A stretch of DNA of 64,000 nucleotides from Epinephelus fuscoguttatus (GCF_011397635.1 NC_064753.1:41350322-41414321); one strand, 5' to 3'; numbered from the stretch's first letter, positions 47,570 to 60,352 are shown. Notes: generated by a model from the letters alone, not told the origin. Numbers and translations: made by a program.

Positions 47570-49287
47570 GGTTTTGTACATTTATTCATGAAGAGGCAGA
47601 TAGATATTCCAGACTTTTGTCTGTGTTGAATAAGTCACTTAATCTTAAAGGTCTCATGTCATAAAGGTATCATGTTTTTATTTGATCCTTACAACCAACA
47701 GCTCAGTTTAGTCCCAGTCTGCTGAGACAACACAGTGCTTGTACTTAACTTTCCATTTTCTGCAACTTTATACTTCCACTCCACTACATTTATTTGAGAG
47801 CTTAAATCAGCCACCTGTCACTTTTGACATTCAAAACGTGATGAGATTTTTAAGATACAACACATTGTTAAAAATCAAACCAGACATTTCCAGACTTTTT
47901 GGCTTTTGATCCAGCATCTATGGATTTGCATGTTGTGTTTGAAATGTCTAAAATGTGTCAGCAGTTAGCAAAATTTGTGTATGTTACAGATACCTACATT
48001 CATTCTCTCTTCATTTCTACTTGAGCAGCCATCAGGCAGGAGACATGCTGCTGCTTTTGTCAGCTAGTTGACAGTAGAACACTGGTAAAGCCACTGGGGA
48101 CCAACCAACTAATTTCATCTTTTATTTTTATCTTGCAGGTGGGTGAAAGTCTCAGAAAGCACAGCTAGTCATAACTCATTATTATGTTCATTAATTGCTG
48201 TTGTTAGGTTTATGTAGCAAGTTAGGTTTTATAATCAATAGGTGTCAACAGGGTGGGGTCTTTTGTGCTAATGTGACTACCAAGAGTCCAATAGGGTTAT
48301 GATGCACATCAAACTGCCTTGCTGTGCCTAGTAAGGCTTTTTGGTGCATGTTCGTCCACTTACAAGAAATGGTCTACCTCAAATTGTGTGTGTCAGGTGC
48401 TTTAATCATGTTTTGGCTCATTTTTTCTTCTTTCCTCCCCCATTAATCATCTCATGTCCACACAGATGACCACACTATCTTCTGAGCCTTTGGTGGGGCG
48501 TAACCGTTAGATCAAGAACCACTGAACTAAACTCCCTAAATGTTTATAAAGTAGATAAAACTAACAGTAAAATGCAGTTGAAGCATCAACGTTTAATAAT
48601 CTAATAATGTGTTTTATATCAGTAACGGGACTTTTTCTCTGCAGAGCAAATATAAATATGATATGAATTTTATATTAAATACAGGACTTTTACTTGTAAT
48701 GAAGTATTTTATTAATGTATACTTTTAATTGAATAAAAGATTTAAATACTTCTTCCACCACTATGTCATCAACATCTAATATGTTTTAAAAAATATTAAA
48801 TCACCAATGCAGAAAAACAAATGACGTACAGCACCCTACCCCTGCAGAAGCCAAGCTGCAGCATGTTGAAGTGATGTCACAAAATCTGCAGCAGGTGTCT
48901 TCATTGTTTCTACAGAATACTCTGTTTATGAAATATTACATCCCACAATCCGGGATAAATATTATCTTATTTTATCAGTAGGGGGTCGGTGGTGTTACGG
49001 AGTCATTAAGGACCAGGCTACACCTTCAACAGATGTCACGGGTGTGATTTCTTTGCCAGTTTGTCAAGCCAAATATGTGATGAAAGCAGCCACACGAGCG
49101 GAGGAGACTGACATTCAGATTTCATCTTAAAAATTGCAACAAATAAAGAACCCATGTTTTTATTTTCAGTTGTCTTTCTTTTCTTAATGATCTTTAGGAG
49201 ACATTTTGAAGCAGAGCTTTCAGCCATAACTGACATGCTTTTTTATTTTAAAAAATTAAGGTAAATTGGTATATTTTTTTTTAACAT

Positions 49288-49642
49288 TTAAAGGTCCAGT
49301 GTTAGTGGTTTAGGAGCATCTATTGCCAAAAAAAATGGTATACAATATTTATAAGTACATTTTCATTACTTTAAAATCACCTGAAAATACTTTTTTTTGT
49401 GTGTGTTTTCATTACTGAAGAATGAGCTGTTTATATCTACATATGCAGGAGGTTATCCTCCACAGAGTCTGTCTTGTTGTTCTATAGTAGCCCAGAACGA
49501 ACAGACCTAACAGTGACGCTGGATAGAGCAATAAGCATTTTTGCGTTTTCTCGTCGGCCACTGTCACAGCCACGTTCACTTGGTTGCAATCTGCAACCTC
49601 AGCTGCTTGATGTCACAAAATCCTACACACTAGATCCTGGTT
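49288..49642. mobile_element. TTAA-flanked MITE, family D, copy 3 (decayed)
   Basis: Left end TTAAAGGTCCAGTGTTAG, right end ATCCTACACACTAGATCCTGG; interior AGTAGCCCAGAACGAACAGACC is the inverted counterpart of the GTCTGCTCTGGxCTACTGTAG word in copies 1 and 2. The right-hand TTAA has been lost. Confidence 0.7.
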
Positions 49643-51084
49643 CTGCTACAGCAGAGCCGTGCCCCTGAGAAGTTGTCAGTTACTGCAGAAGGGCCACCAA
49701 ATTATTGTTTAATAATTTCATTTAAGTTTTTTTGTTTTTTTTTCCAAAAATAAAATATGTCTGAAAAACACATTAACGTGAATCCAAAATACTAGTAGCA
49801 AAGATTAATGAAACTATTCATTAAAAAAATCCATTAATGATAGGCTAACTGTTAGCCATGAATCCTTGTGCAGTCATGTGAGCTAGCTAATGCTAAATCA
49901 CTGTGTGGCACCTGTCCATAACGGGATGGTCCTTAAAAAGTCTTAAATGTCTGAATGTTTTAATGTCCTAAACTCAATGCTCTAACAATAAAGTCATTAT
50001 ATACTGTAGTCTATTTTGAATCTGTCTATTGTCTAGTCTATAGTCTATTTATAATTTGTCAGGTCTTTACTTCTACAAACATTTTATCTAATTTATTTTA
50101 TCCATTTTTTAATTTCTTTTTGTGAAAGTGAGTGAAGTCTTTCAGTGTACAAGTCCACATTTCTAATGTTACAAATCTTTAAAAAACTATAATTAAAGTC
50201 ATTTTACTTCATACTTTTACATACAATTTAAACATACTGGCAAATAAGCTGTATTATTACTTCAAATGTACGACATTAATGTGAGCAACAATACGTCCTT
50301 TTGTAGCTTTTCAAGCAAAAGACTCTGACACACCGTCTGCCTCAGAAACCACCAGCGAAAGTGCAGACGGCGAGGCTAATGCACTTAGGCATGCTACAGC
50401 TGCTGCATATTTAGCTACAAGCAAGTGCAGGCAAGAGAAAACCCCCAAAATATTCAGGGAATTATTTCAAGTGCAACTCAGTCTTATACAATATACATAG
50501 TAGAGGGTCTCTGCTCTGTGTGTCTTTGAGCTAAGGGGTCCTTGGCCTGAAAACGTTGAAGACCCCTGCACTAGACCTTTAACTATCAGATTTAGGATAT
50601 GAAAGCAATATTATAGAATAGCGTTTTAGTTTTATGATACTTTTATAAATTTTAAATTTGGCAAATATATCCATTAGAAATCAACAGAGTTGACTCAAAG
50701 TTCCTTTTTTTTGCAGTGAGCAAACAGATTTCCTGATTTAATCAATCTTACACGTTTCTTTGCATTAATATAATATTATAATATGAAGAGTGAGGACTTC
50801 CCTTAGGACAGTGGTAAGAAAATGTTTTTGTAGAAAAATTCAAAGCGGACACGTTGAAGGATATATTTAGTAACTCTTAACTGGCAGCGTGTAACAGTCT
50901 GTTTAGGCGGACTGCACCTTTAATGTGATCAGCCGTCTCAGTGTCAATCCCATCATCGTGAGCCTGATCCCGCACATACACTCACTTATTTCTCGCTGTA
51001 GTCTGAGTCGTGACACGTATTTTGCACAAACAAACTGGATGCACAGCTGTGTGTGTCGGTGCTGCTCCGCTGACTTTTTACACT

Positions 51085-51960
51085 CACCTTGTGAAATAAA
51101 AAGAGACAGTCGCTCTTGAATCTTCTTCCTCTGTCTCTCTCTCTCTGACTCACAGAGACTCAAAGGAGCTGTAGATGGATTTGAAGGGTGTCACTGTATC
51201 TGTGGACCCAGGGGGCGGCCCTGACCACTGGAGGGGGTGCCTTGTTACACTTGGCCCTTTGAGCCAGGAGGAGCTGGGACAATGCTGCTGTTAACACTCC
51301 TGACGGGGACCTTTGGGTTCTCTGAAAGTTTAATGTGACTCTGCGAGCGACCTGCACTCACTGAGGTCAGAGATGAGCTCGGCCCGGCATCAGTCCAAGG
51401 TTGCCCTGTGTTGGTGCATTGGAAACTAAACGCCAGTGGGGGGGGCATCAGTGTCCTGGGCTTGTTTTGTCCCCTGTGGCATGGATAATGAGGCATCTCT
51501 CTCCACCTGCCGCATGGAGAGATGAGGCTCACTGTCTCACTTAAAAAGAGCACAGGTTACCTATCTGATTTGTCCACGGCAGGCCCGGGACATGATCTGA
51601 AGCACAGGAGCCTTCAGCCTAAATGTTTTATACCTCAGGTTTTCTTATGGCTGTCTGTGCTGCACCACACGAAGCTCCTTATCACAGACACTTTGTCTTC
51701 GTAGGTGCATCTTGAAAATTAGCATCTGAGTGGGACTTCTTGTATTGATAGCATGGACATAAAGAAACATTACTGACTTACATTCATTTGTCATACAGTG
51801 CACCGACATTGTGCTGATTCTTGCTCAGGAATAATACAAACCTGACGTGCATGTGACAGCAGCTCAGCATGGCCACCAACCCCCCGTCGTCCTCTCCAGT
51901 GGACCTCGTGGAGCTCTTGGAGTCGGCCACAGCAACGAAAGGTGATCTTAGGGGGGTTTT
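51085..51960. other. GC-richer unique block with possible divergent first exons
   Basis: On the minus strand a good donor (TTTCACAAG|GTGAGTG) ends at about 51088. On the plus strand an ATG in good context (CAGCATGG, 51869) opens 25 codons (MATNPPSSSPVDLVELLESA...) to a donor-like AAAG|GTGATC at about 51942. I do not recognise either product. The block between is more GC-rich and repeat-free than its surroundings. It could be a promoter, a conserved non-coding element, or chance. Confidence 0.22.
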
Positions 51961-52399
51961 GTCTTGGTGTAATCAGACAGCGACATCATCAATCATGAGA
52001 GGGTGAATTACAGCGGGTTACAATGGGAGATAAGATAATGAGTGGGGCCTCAGCGACCTGCTGAGGGACAGCTCGAGTTCCCGTCCTGATTACATGGCAG
52101 CGGCCTGATGAGCTGCAAACCTCTCTGACGATGTTGGCTGCACAAATCCAAGATGGAGGAACATACTTTTTTGTCCAACTTCATCATAACGAAAGGACAG
52201 AATGCACGTGAAATAAGCTTTACTGTATCTCATGGTTACTTGCATGGTATGGAAATCAGCTGCTGGATACAACTGTTTGTAACAGGTAAGAAGTTCAGAA
52301 CCAGGAGATGGAGCATAAATGAATAGAGATTCGCAAAGATATATGCACATACCGAACAGGAGTGGAGGGAAATGGATACAGCATAGTAACACCATATTT

Positions 52400-53201
52400 T
52401 GAGTGGCGTTATTGTATCGATACACCGACGCCAAGTATTGATCATACATAATTAATTTTGCAAATATACACTTTAATACAGCTTTTGGTACTAGAATAAT
52501 ATAACCGATTCCTTTTTCGTCCACTAAATGGTGGTGAGGTTGTTTTTTTCCTGGTGAGGTCAGCAGAGGTCTCAGTCAGCGCCATTAGGACGGAAGTTCA
52601 TCAAAACAAAGATGGAGGCACCTGAGAAAGTAATCAGACACACGCCGTCTGCGTTTAAATCAAACGTCTGGATTTTTTAACACGGAAGGAAAGGAGAACT
52701 TGGATATGACACATGCGATTTGCAAGCAGTGTCATGTGAATATAAAATACTCTGGGAATACTTTGACCATGAGGACTCACCTCACACTCAACTATCCAGA
52801 GATAGCATTAGATGCTAAGCTAACGCTAGACGCGCTCTGTTAAAGAATCAACCAACACTGGACACACTTATCTTGACAAAACTACCATCCATCTCTGACA
52901 GTCCATCACCAACTTCATGTGCAAAGATCTGCGTCCATACAGCGTTGTTGAAAACAAAGGCTTTCGTTACATGCTAAAAACACTGTCAGTACGTGACTCC
53001 ATCCCAACAGTTTTTCACCAACACAGCCATACACAAGCTCTACAGTGAAGTGAAGCATGAAGTTGAGGAATCTTTGAGTACAACAGATAGGGTAGTATTA
53101 ACTTGTGGTGCCAGGACTTCAAGGTCAGTGGATTCATATGTGAAATGGCACATATCTCATAGAGAGCTGGCGACTGCTGTCTCATGTTCTCCAAACTAGA
53201 T
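52400..53201 (+). pseudogene. BED zinc-finger hAT-family transposase remnant
   Basis: From ATG 52612 (MEAPEKVIRHTPSAFKSNVW), with frameshifts, the sequence continues DMTHAICKQCHVNIKYSGNT and MRTHLTLNYPEIAL: a BED zinc finger with CxxC and a His partner, one expected distal His altered to Tyr or Asn. Further on come TPSQQFFTNTAIHKLYSEVK and ESLSTTDRVVLTCGARTSRS, a signature of Ac-like hAT transposases (where the last part usually reads TCDAWTS, with the first catalytic Asp). Here the Asp is Gly. The upstream GTATCGATACACCGACGCCAAGTATTGATC (52413-52442) resembles the subterminal region of fish hAT elements. It is cut at 53202 by another MITE. Confidence 0.8.
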
Positions 53202-53509
53202 CAGCGGTTCCCAACTGGTCCAGCCACAGGGTCCAGATTTCTTCTTAGTCATTAGTTCGAGGTCCACATAGTTTAATGTATTCAGCGTCATACTTGTGTT
53301 ACCACATCGTTGACCTAGTTTGCTTTCTCTGTCAAGTAGCTGTCTATTAGTCAATTACTCTACAGCAGGAAACAGCACTTCAAAGTAAAAGCTATGTGCC
53401 AGAAATTCTCTGTACTTCAAAATAAAGTGTGTTTTTTCCAAACTTAACATTTCGCAAGTCACTTGTGGTCCATTCAGAGTGGACCCACGACCCACTTTTG
53501 GAACCACTG
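53202..53509. mobile_element. hAT-like MITE inserted at the end of the hAT remnant
   Basis: Left end CAGCGGTTCCCAACTGG and inverted right end CAGTGGTTCCAAAAGTGGG match the common CAGTGGTTCCCAA terminus of Charlie-like hAT MITEs. The interior has AAGTCACTTGTGGTCC...GTGGACCCACGACCCACTTTTGG. Flanking octamers (AACTAGAT and CTCCAGAG) do not match well, so the target duplication is eroded. Confidence 0.75.
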
Positions 53510-55499
53510 CTCCAGAGGCTTCCATCTTGACCAGCTGGCAACCAGGACGCCTCGACAAGGAGAACATTTGGTGGTGGTAAAGGTATCATGAGAAATTCTT
53601 CCCCATTTAGGTCATTTGATCACTGACATTTTGGACAGACCAACTAACTAACCATCATAAATACCAATATATTTTAACATGTATTGACACTAAATGTGTA
53701 CTGATTGAATCATCTCTTACTCTGGTATCAATATATGCATCATGAGCTCGCAGGTGAGTATCACGTGCGGAGAAACGACAGGCTGTGTGATGAATCACCA
53801 GACACCTTAATACACAAGCTGCCCTCTCCTCTGTATCTGCGTTGCCATGAAGCGTGCTCGGTCGTGTGTCAGCGGCTCTGAGCCCCATGACGCCTGGCCG
53901 AGTCCACACTCTCACTCCCTGACATGTGCCACCACTCACTAATCCTCCACTGACGCTCCTCTGCAGCATCACACTCGACAACAAAACAATAAATGACCAC
54001 TGCGCTGACCTCAGAGGGCAACCGGCTCTCGCTGCTTCAGACAGGATCTAAATATTCTCCCTGTGTGGAAGGCCATATTGGTTCTCTAAACAAGTTAATA
54101 CAGAGGAGCGGCTGCATGTTAGCAGATTATCTTACACAGTATACCAGGGGACACAGGGGAGGTTTCTTTTCAATATATAAATGCTGCTCCACAGAAATTA
54201 ATTGTTTTCTTGAGGATTAAAACAGTTGGAGATTTGAATATCTGAAGATAATATGAAAAGAGAGGATGTGGATATCATTTTAATTATGGCTGAGCCGATT
54301 AGATAACAATATGATGTATTAGTAAAAGGCGGGAAAAAGTGTGCCAGGCGAGGCATCTGTTTGAATTAGCGACTGTAAGCTCTGCATGTTATTTGCATGA
54401 CTCATATGGAGCAGCATCTGTGTTCTTTAAAGATAAATCTGACCATTATTGGTCCTGTTGGTCAGCTTAGGGGCTACTGTGTATGAAAAAAACCAAGGTT
54501 TCATGTGGGCCAGTCTGAGTTCTTCATACAGTCAGTTACAGTCCGGAAAGAGCTGGATTATCTGTGTGGGATCTGCAGCCTCTGAAAAGTTACAGTATCA
54601 GTACAACCTCATTTAAAGGAACTCTCAAACAAGAATTTATAGATGGGAGAAATACTTTCTTTCTTTCCACTTGTTTGGGCTGAAAGCAGAACACAGACCT
54701 CACTGCTCACAGCAACAAAACCACCAACTATCCCACCAAAATTATTTGGAAGATGCTAAAATCTGATAAAATTCTTTGGCTCATAGTCATAAGTAAACAT
54801 AAGGGCTACATCTTAAATACACTGCACACCTACACAGCTGTTTTCACTCGTCAGTAAACTCCACGAACCAATGGGACTAGAAAAGGTGCAAGTTTTCCAG
54901 CCCTGACAGGTTAAACAACTCCAGTCAAACACAATCAGTCCCTCTAATTTGTCCGTACCAAAGGTGTGTTGGGAGGAGTTGTTGGCATTGTACATTTCTT
55001 CAGCTTTATGTTTCAATAAGGTGTTAGCATGTGGTTAGGTTTAGGCACAAAAACCATTTGGTTGTGGTTGGAAAGAGTTTTGGCTTATAATGCCCAGTTT
55101 TGGGGGCAAAATCCCCACTGCACACACAGTGATGTCTTTTTAAAAAACAGCTGCTTTTCATGCCTGGAAGCCACTGGAAACACACCAATGATTTTCTACC
55201 ATACACCCCAGTTTGTTGGACTAAAAAGCTGCCAAAACACAGCAACGACTCATTAAACCACAACAGGATTTGTTGCTTGTTGGTCTCAAACAGTTGTCTG
55301 CAGCTTGGCAAGCATCTTGCTTTTGTGTCAGGTCATCCACAATCACTGCCACTTCCAGATGACAAAGTCACATACTACATCACTTAAGATACTGCTTGCC
55401 CCAGAGTTAGATGAGGAAATTGATATGACTGTAATAATCTTCTCCCAACTCCTGAAGATACTCCTACACAGACAGGAGGCAGTGCAGCTGCGGAAGAAG

Positions 55500-56018
55500 T
55501 TTTCAGATCTTTTATTTAAGTAAAAGTAGCGATACTACAGTGTAGAAGTAAACTGTTACAAGTAAAAGTCATGGGTTGAAATTTTTAAAAGTAAAATAAC
55601 AAAAATTTTGGCATCTTAACTTAAAATAGGTCTACCAAAAAGTAGTTATTAAGCAGAATGGCCTATTACAGAATAATGTATATTAAATTAGTGGATTATA
55701 TTTATTGATGCATTAATGCCTTCATCACTTTAATGTTGCAGCTGGTAAAGGTGAAGCTCATTCTAAATTTTTTATGCATATATTTTGTAAGACATATGAC
55801 TTCAGGGTAGCTTGTGAATTTCCCAGCTAGGTCTTATTGATTTAATGATTTAATTCATTGTTGATTATATTCATATTAATGGTCTGACTGCAAAGTATCT
55901 AAAGCTATTAAATATATGCAATGGAGTAAAAAGTACAATATTTCCCTCTGTAATGTAATGGAGTAGAAGTATGAAGTAACAGAAAATGGAAATACTGAAG
56001 TAAAGCACAAGTACCTCA
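55500..56018 (+). repeat. fish repeat family B, near-complete copy
   Basis: Begins TTTTATTTAAGTAAAAGTAGCGATACTACAG, passes AGCAGAATGGCCTATTACAGAATAAT, GTTGCAGCTGGTAAAGGTGAAGC and AGTAAAAAGTACAATATTTCCCTCTG, and ends AAAGCACAAGTACCTCAGA. These words are highly repetitive in percomorph genomes. Start and end carry inverted AAGTA/TACTT words, so a TIR element is plausible. Confidence 0.75.
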
Positions 56019-56378
56019 GATAACATGGATATTATCTAAAAATATATAACATGGAGACCAGTGAACAAACTCATACTCACAACAGTCTCAAAATTAGCCT
56101 GTATTAAAAGTATTGTTTTAAATACCTGTGATATTTACTCAGGCACTTGATTTCCTCGCTCTGATTATTATCTGGATGGCAGATGGTGGGATGGTGGTAA
56201 TCCCAGCTGCCCACTGGCCTGACCCTTTGCACTCCACCCACCGCCTCCCAAACCAACACGCGACACCCCCTCACCCACCCCACACGAAACCTTAACGAAC
56301 CCGCTGAGCCGTACGGCCAAAGAGCTGCTTTAAACTGGTGAGTAATGGCTGTGTCAGCAGTCAGTAGATGAGCCAGAG

Positions 56379-56429
56379 GGTGAGGGGGGTGGACGGGTGA
56401 GGGGGTGAGGGGGTGAGGGGATGACTGGG
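56379..56429. repeat. G-rich minisatellite
   Basis: Consecutive GTGAGGGG-type 8-base units (GTGAGGGG GTGAGGGG GTGAGGGG), giving several G-runs in one strand that could form a G-quadruplex. Confidence 0.8.
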
Positions 56430-56629
56430 GTATTAGAGCCCCATTAAAGCTAAGGCTCTATTGTTAAACTAAAAATGCATTATATAAACTGTTACTATAC
56501 ATCCCCAAGATTCACAAATAAAGGCTTACCAATGTATATATTGATCTTTTTTTATGATATAACCAAAACTGTGAAGAAAAACAAACATTTTTTTTATGGA
56601 AAAATAGTATGATTTTCCAATAAAAATTA

Positions 56630-56710
56630 AACAAAAATAAATAAATAGAATAAAATAAAATAAAATGAGATAAAATAAGATAAAATAAAATAAGATAAAA
56701 TAAAATAAAC
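56630..56710. repeat. (AAATA)n/(AAGAT)n simple-sequence tract
   Basis: Repeated AAATA, AAAATAAG and AGATA units over about 80 bases; low-complexity A-rich DNA. Confidence 0.9.
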
Positions 56711-58984
56711 TTCTTTTACTGGTGTTTTTCTCTATTGTAAAACAGTCTTAAATTGTTTGATCATGTTAAAAAACACACACAAACAAACAACCAAAAAACG
56801 ACAAAAAATTCATATATATTATTTATTATTTTTAAACAAAACTAAATGCTGAAATGCTTAAACTCAAATAACAAAAGTAGTATCAATGATTTATTGGACT
56901 GTTTTTTTTTTTTTTGATAGATTTAGATATAGTTGATAGATTTTTAAAAATTTTAAAAATAATGAGGTATGCAAATCACATGCCACCAACACCTAAACTG
57001 AGGCCCTAACATTGGTTATTTTGTAAAAATAAATAAATAAATGGTTCAGTTCACATTTGAGAATTGCACTTTTCTTTGAATTTTGTAAAGTCCACTGCCC
57101 ATTTGTGACATCATATGATGGCAGAGATACTGTAAGAGCCAATTACTCTTGTCTCCAGACAACAGAAAACAAAAATCAATTACATCATTTCTCAAATTTC
57201 CAAAAAATATCCCTGATAGTCCACAAGAACACGAAACACGGCTTCTGATAGTCTGACATTTTCGGATAATTTAGATTTTGCATAAAGTTATGAAATGTCC
57301 AATAAAAAGTAGAGCGCTCATTAAAGTACAGTTCATCCGTCCATCTGTTAAAACAAAGCAGGGACACTGTACTGTTGCTCACAGAAATGTAACAATGGTT
57401 GTTTCAGTTACCTCATTTGCTTTAATCTTCTTGCTTCCTCTGCGTTTCCACACGGGCCCTAATCTAATCTAAAGTCATCTGAACTAATCCACCGCAGCAG
57501 CAGCAGCAGTGGTCGAGGTAAATTAGGTCTTTGACTGATAGCCATCTGCCAGACGTGTGTCTAATTAGTTTGTTTTACTCAACTAATGCAAAAAAGGTGT
57601 TTAAAGACACCATTTTTATTGACTTTACGCTGCCCTCCAAGAATTGTGAAACCAGGAAAAATCACTTATTGAGTCATTATTAAGTTCATTAAACAAATTA
57701 TATGTAGTTCACAACTATATGTTTTATAGTAAGAACAGTTTCAGTAGTTTTGTGCCTAACAAAATTTAAAAAATATTCAAATATTATTGATTCTTTTATG
57801 AGAGGTGAATTGGGTAGATAATGAAGTAGGCTAACACTTTCCAAATTTTTTTATTTTCTTAATTTTATTTCCTTAATGGATTAAATAAAACATTTTTAAA
57901 AAGTCTGTGTCACATTACCTGGTTACAGTACCTGGTAAATAACAGAATACCTGGAATATTTAATCCTACTCTTTGACTACAGTTGACATTCAGAAGGATT
58001 ATTCAAATCCTCTTAAGTTGATTCACCGCTGAACTGAACTGTGGACTTAAACGTCCACATTGTCATAATCATAAATTGGACCTCATGATAAACCCTCTGG
58101 TAAACAACCTCAATTAGCTGAAAACTCAGTTAAATAATATATAAATATAGATATTAAAATGCAAGCCTGTGTTTGCATATTAAAAAACAGTATAATGTTA
58201 TATGTTTATCTGGAAGCCACAGATCTGAAGTTGCACAAATGTATTCTTCTTCTGGTTGCTGAGGTTGGAGTCAGTTTTCAATAAAGTGTCTTTTAAAAAA
58301 GATTTAAATCTCAGATTATTTAATTAATGTTCAGTTTGATTTGTCCAGAATCCAAAACAGTACGTTTATGAGTGCTGATGTAAACATGAAGGCATGGAAG
58401 TCTAATTGAGATAATTTTGCGACTTATTTCTTGGTAGTTTTATGGAGCAACAAAGTGCATGTAAGGAGGAGGTTGGGCGGATGAATGGGCCAACAAAACA
58501 TCAGACTTTTAACATGGAAAACCTGTACGCTGTATACTATTGAGAGAACTGGATCCAAAGCATGACTCAGCTGTTCAGTTTAAAGAGGGTTTATTTTCAA
58601 AGTTAGAAGGGGTGTCTTGAGTTGATCCAGGGCACTCAGAGAAACAGGGCAGGCAGGCTGAGCGGGGCTGGAGTGGCAGGCAAACAGGTGACAGGTGAGT
58701 GAAGATCTGAGACACAGAGAAACAAAGTTTAGACAACAAGCAGGCTGTAGTTAGTACCGCAAGGAGGACCGAACAATCCGGTGGAGACTGGACTGCAGAG
58801 CCGGGGTATTTGTACTGCTGGAGTTGTTTAATGGATGGCATTCAAGTGCGCAGGCAGATTGGCGGCAGGACTGATGAGAGCCATGCCAACACACACAGAC
58901 ACAGACAATGACAAACAAGGAACCACAAGAAACAGCTGACACATGAGGAATGAAGGAAAGGGGCAGACTAGTGTTTATTATTGT

Positions 58985-59255
58985 AACCATGACCAAGAGC
59001 GTAGGTTTCATTTCAACACTAGGGTGGATACATATCAGACGGGGGGTTTAGAGGTCCTCCACCACAACATTTCAAGCATCAAAGACCTCATTTCCTGCAT
59101 TCTGGTGATTTTTCATGCACACATTTGTTTCTTTGCTGCATCAGTTTATGGTGTAAATGTTTTTACTTTTTTGTTTTTCTTGGGGAAGACAAATGCACAT
59201 GTTCTAAATATTGTAAGGGGACATGTCCCCTGTGTCCCTCCTGAAATCTCCCCCT
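58985..59255 (+). repeat. dispersed repeat family E, copy 2
   Basis: Direct-orientation relative of 32355-32590; see that entry for shared words. This copy also contains AAGGGGACATGTCCCCTGTGTCCCTCC at its right side, a near-palindromic stretch. Confidence 0.75.
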
Positions 59256-60027
59256 TTTGGACTCTTATCGGACAGAAGTTACATTTTGGTTGGTATGAAA
59301 ATCAGGTTGACAATATCTTAAACGCCTAATGATGTTAGAATTTCATGTTGGGTGGACGTTAACATTATGATTTGCAGACGTTGTCTTTTGTTCTCTAAAT
59401 CTTACAACTAAATGTCATTATATACGTCAAGATGATACTGGTATGAGACCACTGGAAGATGTTGTATTTTAGGTACTTAATCATTTAAAACCAACAAAAT
59501 ATCAACGTCATCTGTCGTCAGTATTCTGTGTCAAACTGATGTTGGCATTAGGCGTTGTTCTGACATTAAATTTCTACCCTAAATTCAACCAAATATCAAT
59601 GTCTAACAACATTGGTGGCCAGCTCGGTGACAACAAAGGTCCCCTAACTTAAAAAAGTACCAAAATATGATCTTTCCCTGAACTTAAAGTGTAACCACAG
59701 TATTGTCACATCATAAAACCTATTTCTCACAGCAATTTGCAGCAGTTTTAGAGGAACTGCGAAATGATGTCGTCCTGCCAAGAGAAGTGTCAGATCAGAA
59801 AACACTTATTGTTATTTCTTTAACCACAATTCAAGGGGAAACGGTTCATTTTTATAGAAGTTCTTTGGATGTGCCCACTTAAGCTTAACGTTAGATATCT
59901 GTATAAATTGCACATACATGTTTAAACTTTTGTCAGTATACACATGCTAATCATTAGCTTGCAAGTTTAATTTGGAGGACTTGTCCGATCTGTTTCCTCC
60001 ATAATTAAGGAATTACTGGAATTAACA

Positions 60028-60352
60028 AATGTGGTGGTTAGCACTGTTGCCTCACAGTAAGAGGGTTGTTGGTTCTGTGCAGAGTTTGCATGTTCTCCCC
60101 GTGTCAGCGTGGGCTGTCTCTGGGTACTCCAGCTTCCTCCCACAGTCCAAAGACATGCAGGTTAATTGGTGACTCTAAATTGTCCGTAGGTGTGAATGTG
60201 AGTGTGAATGGTTGTTTGTCTCTATGTGTCAGCCCTGTGATAGTCTGGCGACCTGTCCAGGGTGTACCCTGCCTCTCGCCCAGTGTCAGCTGGGATAGGC
60301 TCCAGCCCCCCCGTGACCGCCAACAGGATAAGCAGTTACAGAAATGGATGGA
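60028..60352 (+). repeat. interspersed repeat, family A, best copy
   Basis: From GTGGTTAGCACTGTTGCCTC through GGTGTGAATGTGAGTGTGAATGG and AGTGTCAGCTGGGATAGGCTCC to GAAATGGATGGA. The terminal ATGGATGGA is typical of RTE-clade LINE tails in fish. Two further copies lie at 947-1105 and 11385-11702. Confidence 0.85.

Larger units (their letters stand above)
47570..52399. other. gene-poor region downstream of slc22a18
   Basis: No supported gene. It contains family B fragments (47730-47830 and 48600-48765, perhaps the two ends of one degraded copy), a TTAA MITE (49288-49642) and a relatively GC-rich, unique block at 51085-51960 that may be regulatory or exonic (separate entry). The remainder is AT-rich unique sequence. 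Confidence 0.5.

Noticed and set aside
52090..52524. 144-codon minus-strand open frame
   Set aside because: It crosses the subterminal region of a hAT remnant and shows no recognisable domain; most likely chance.
58340..58560. Repeat match to 44160-44420
   Set aside because: Only short words (GATGGGTCAAACAAA-like and CAGACTTT) are shared; too weak to list as a family without alignment.
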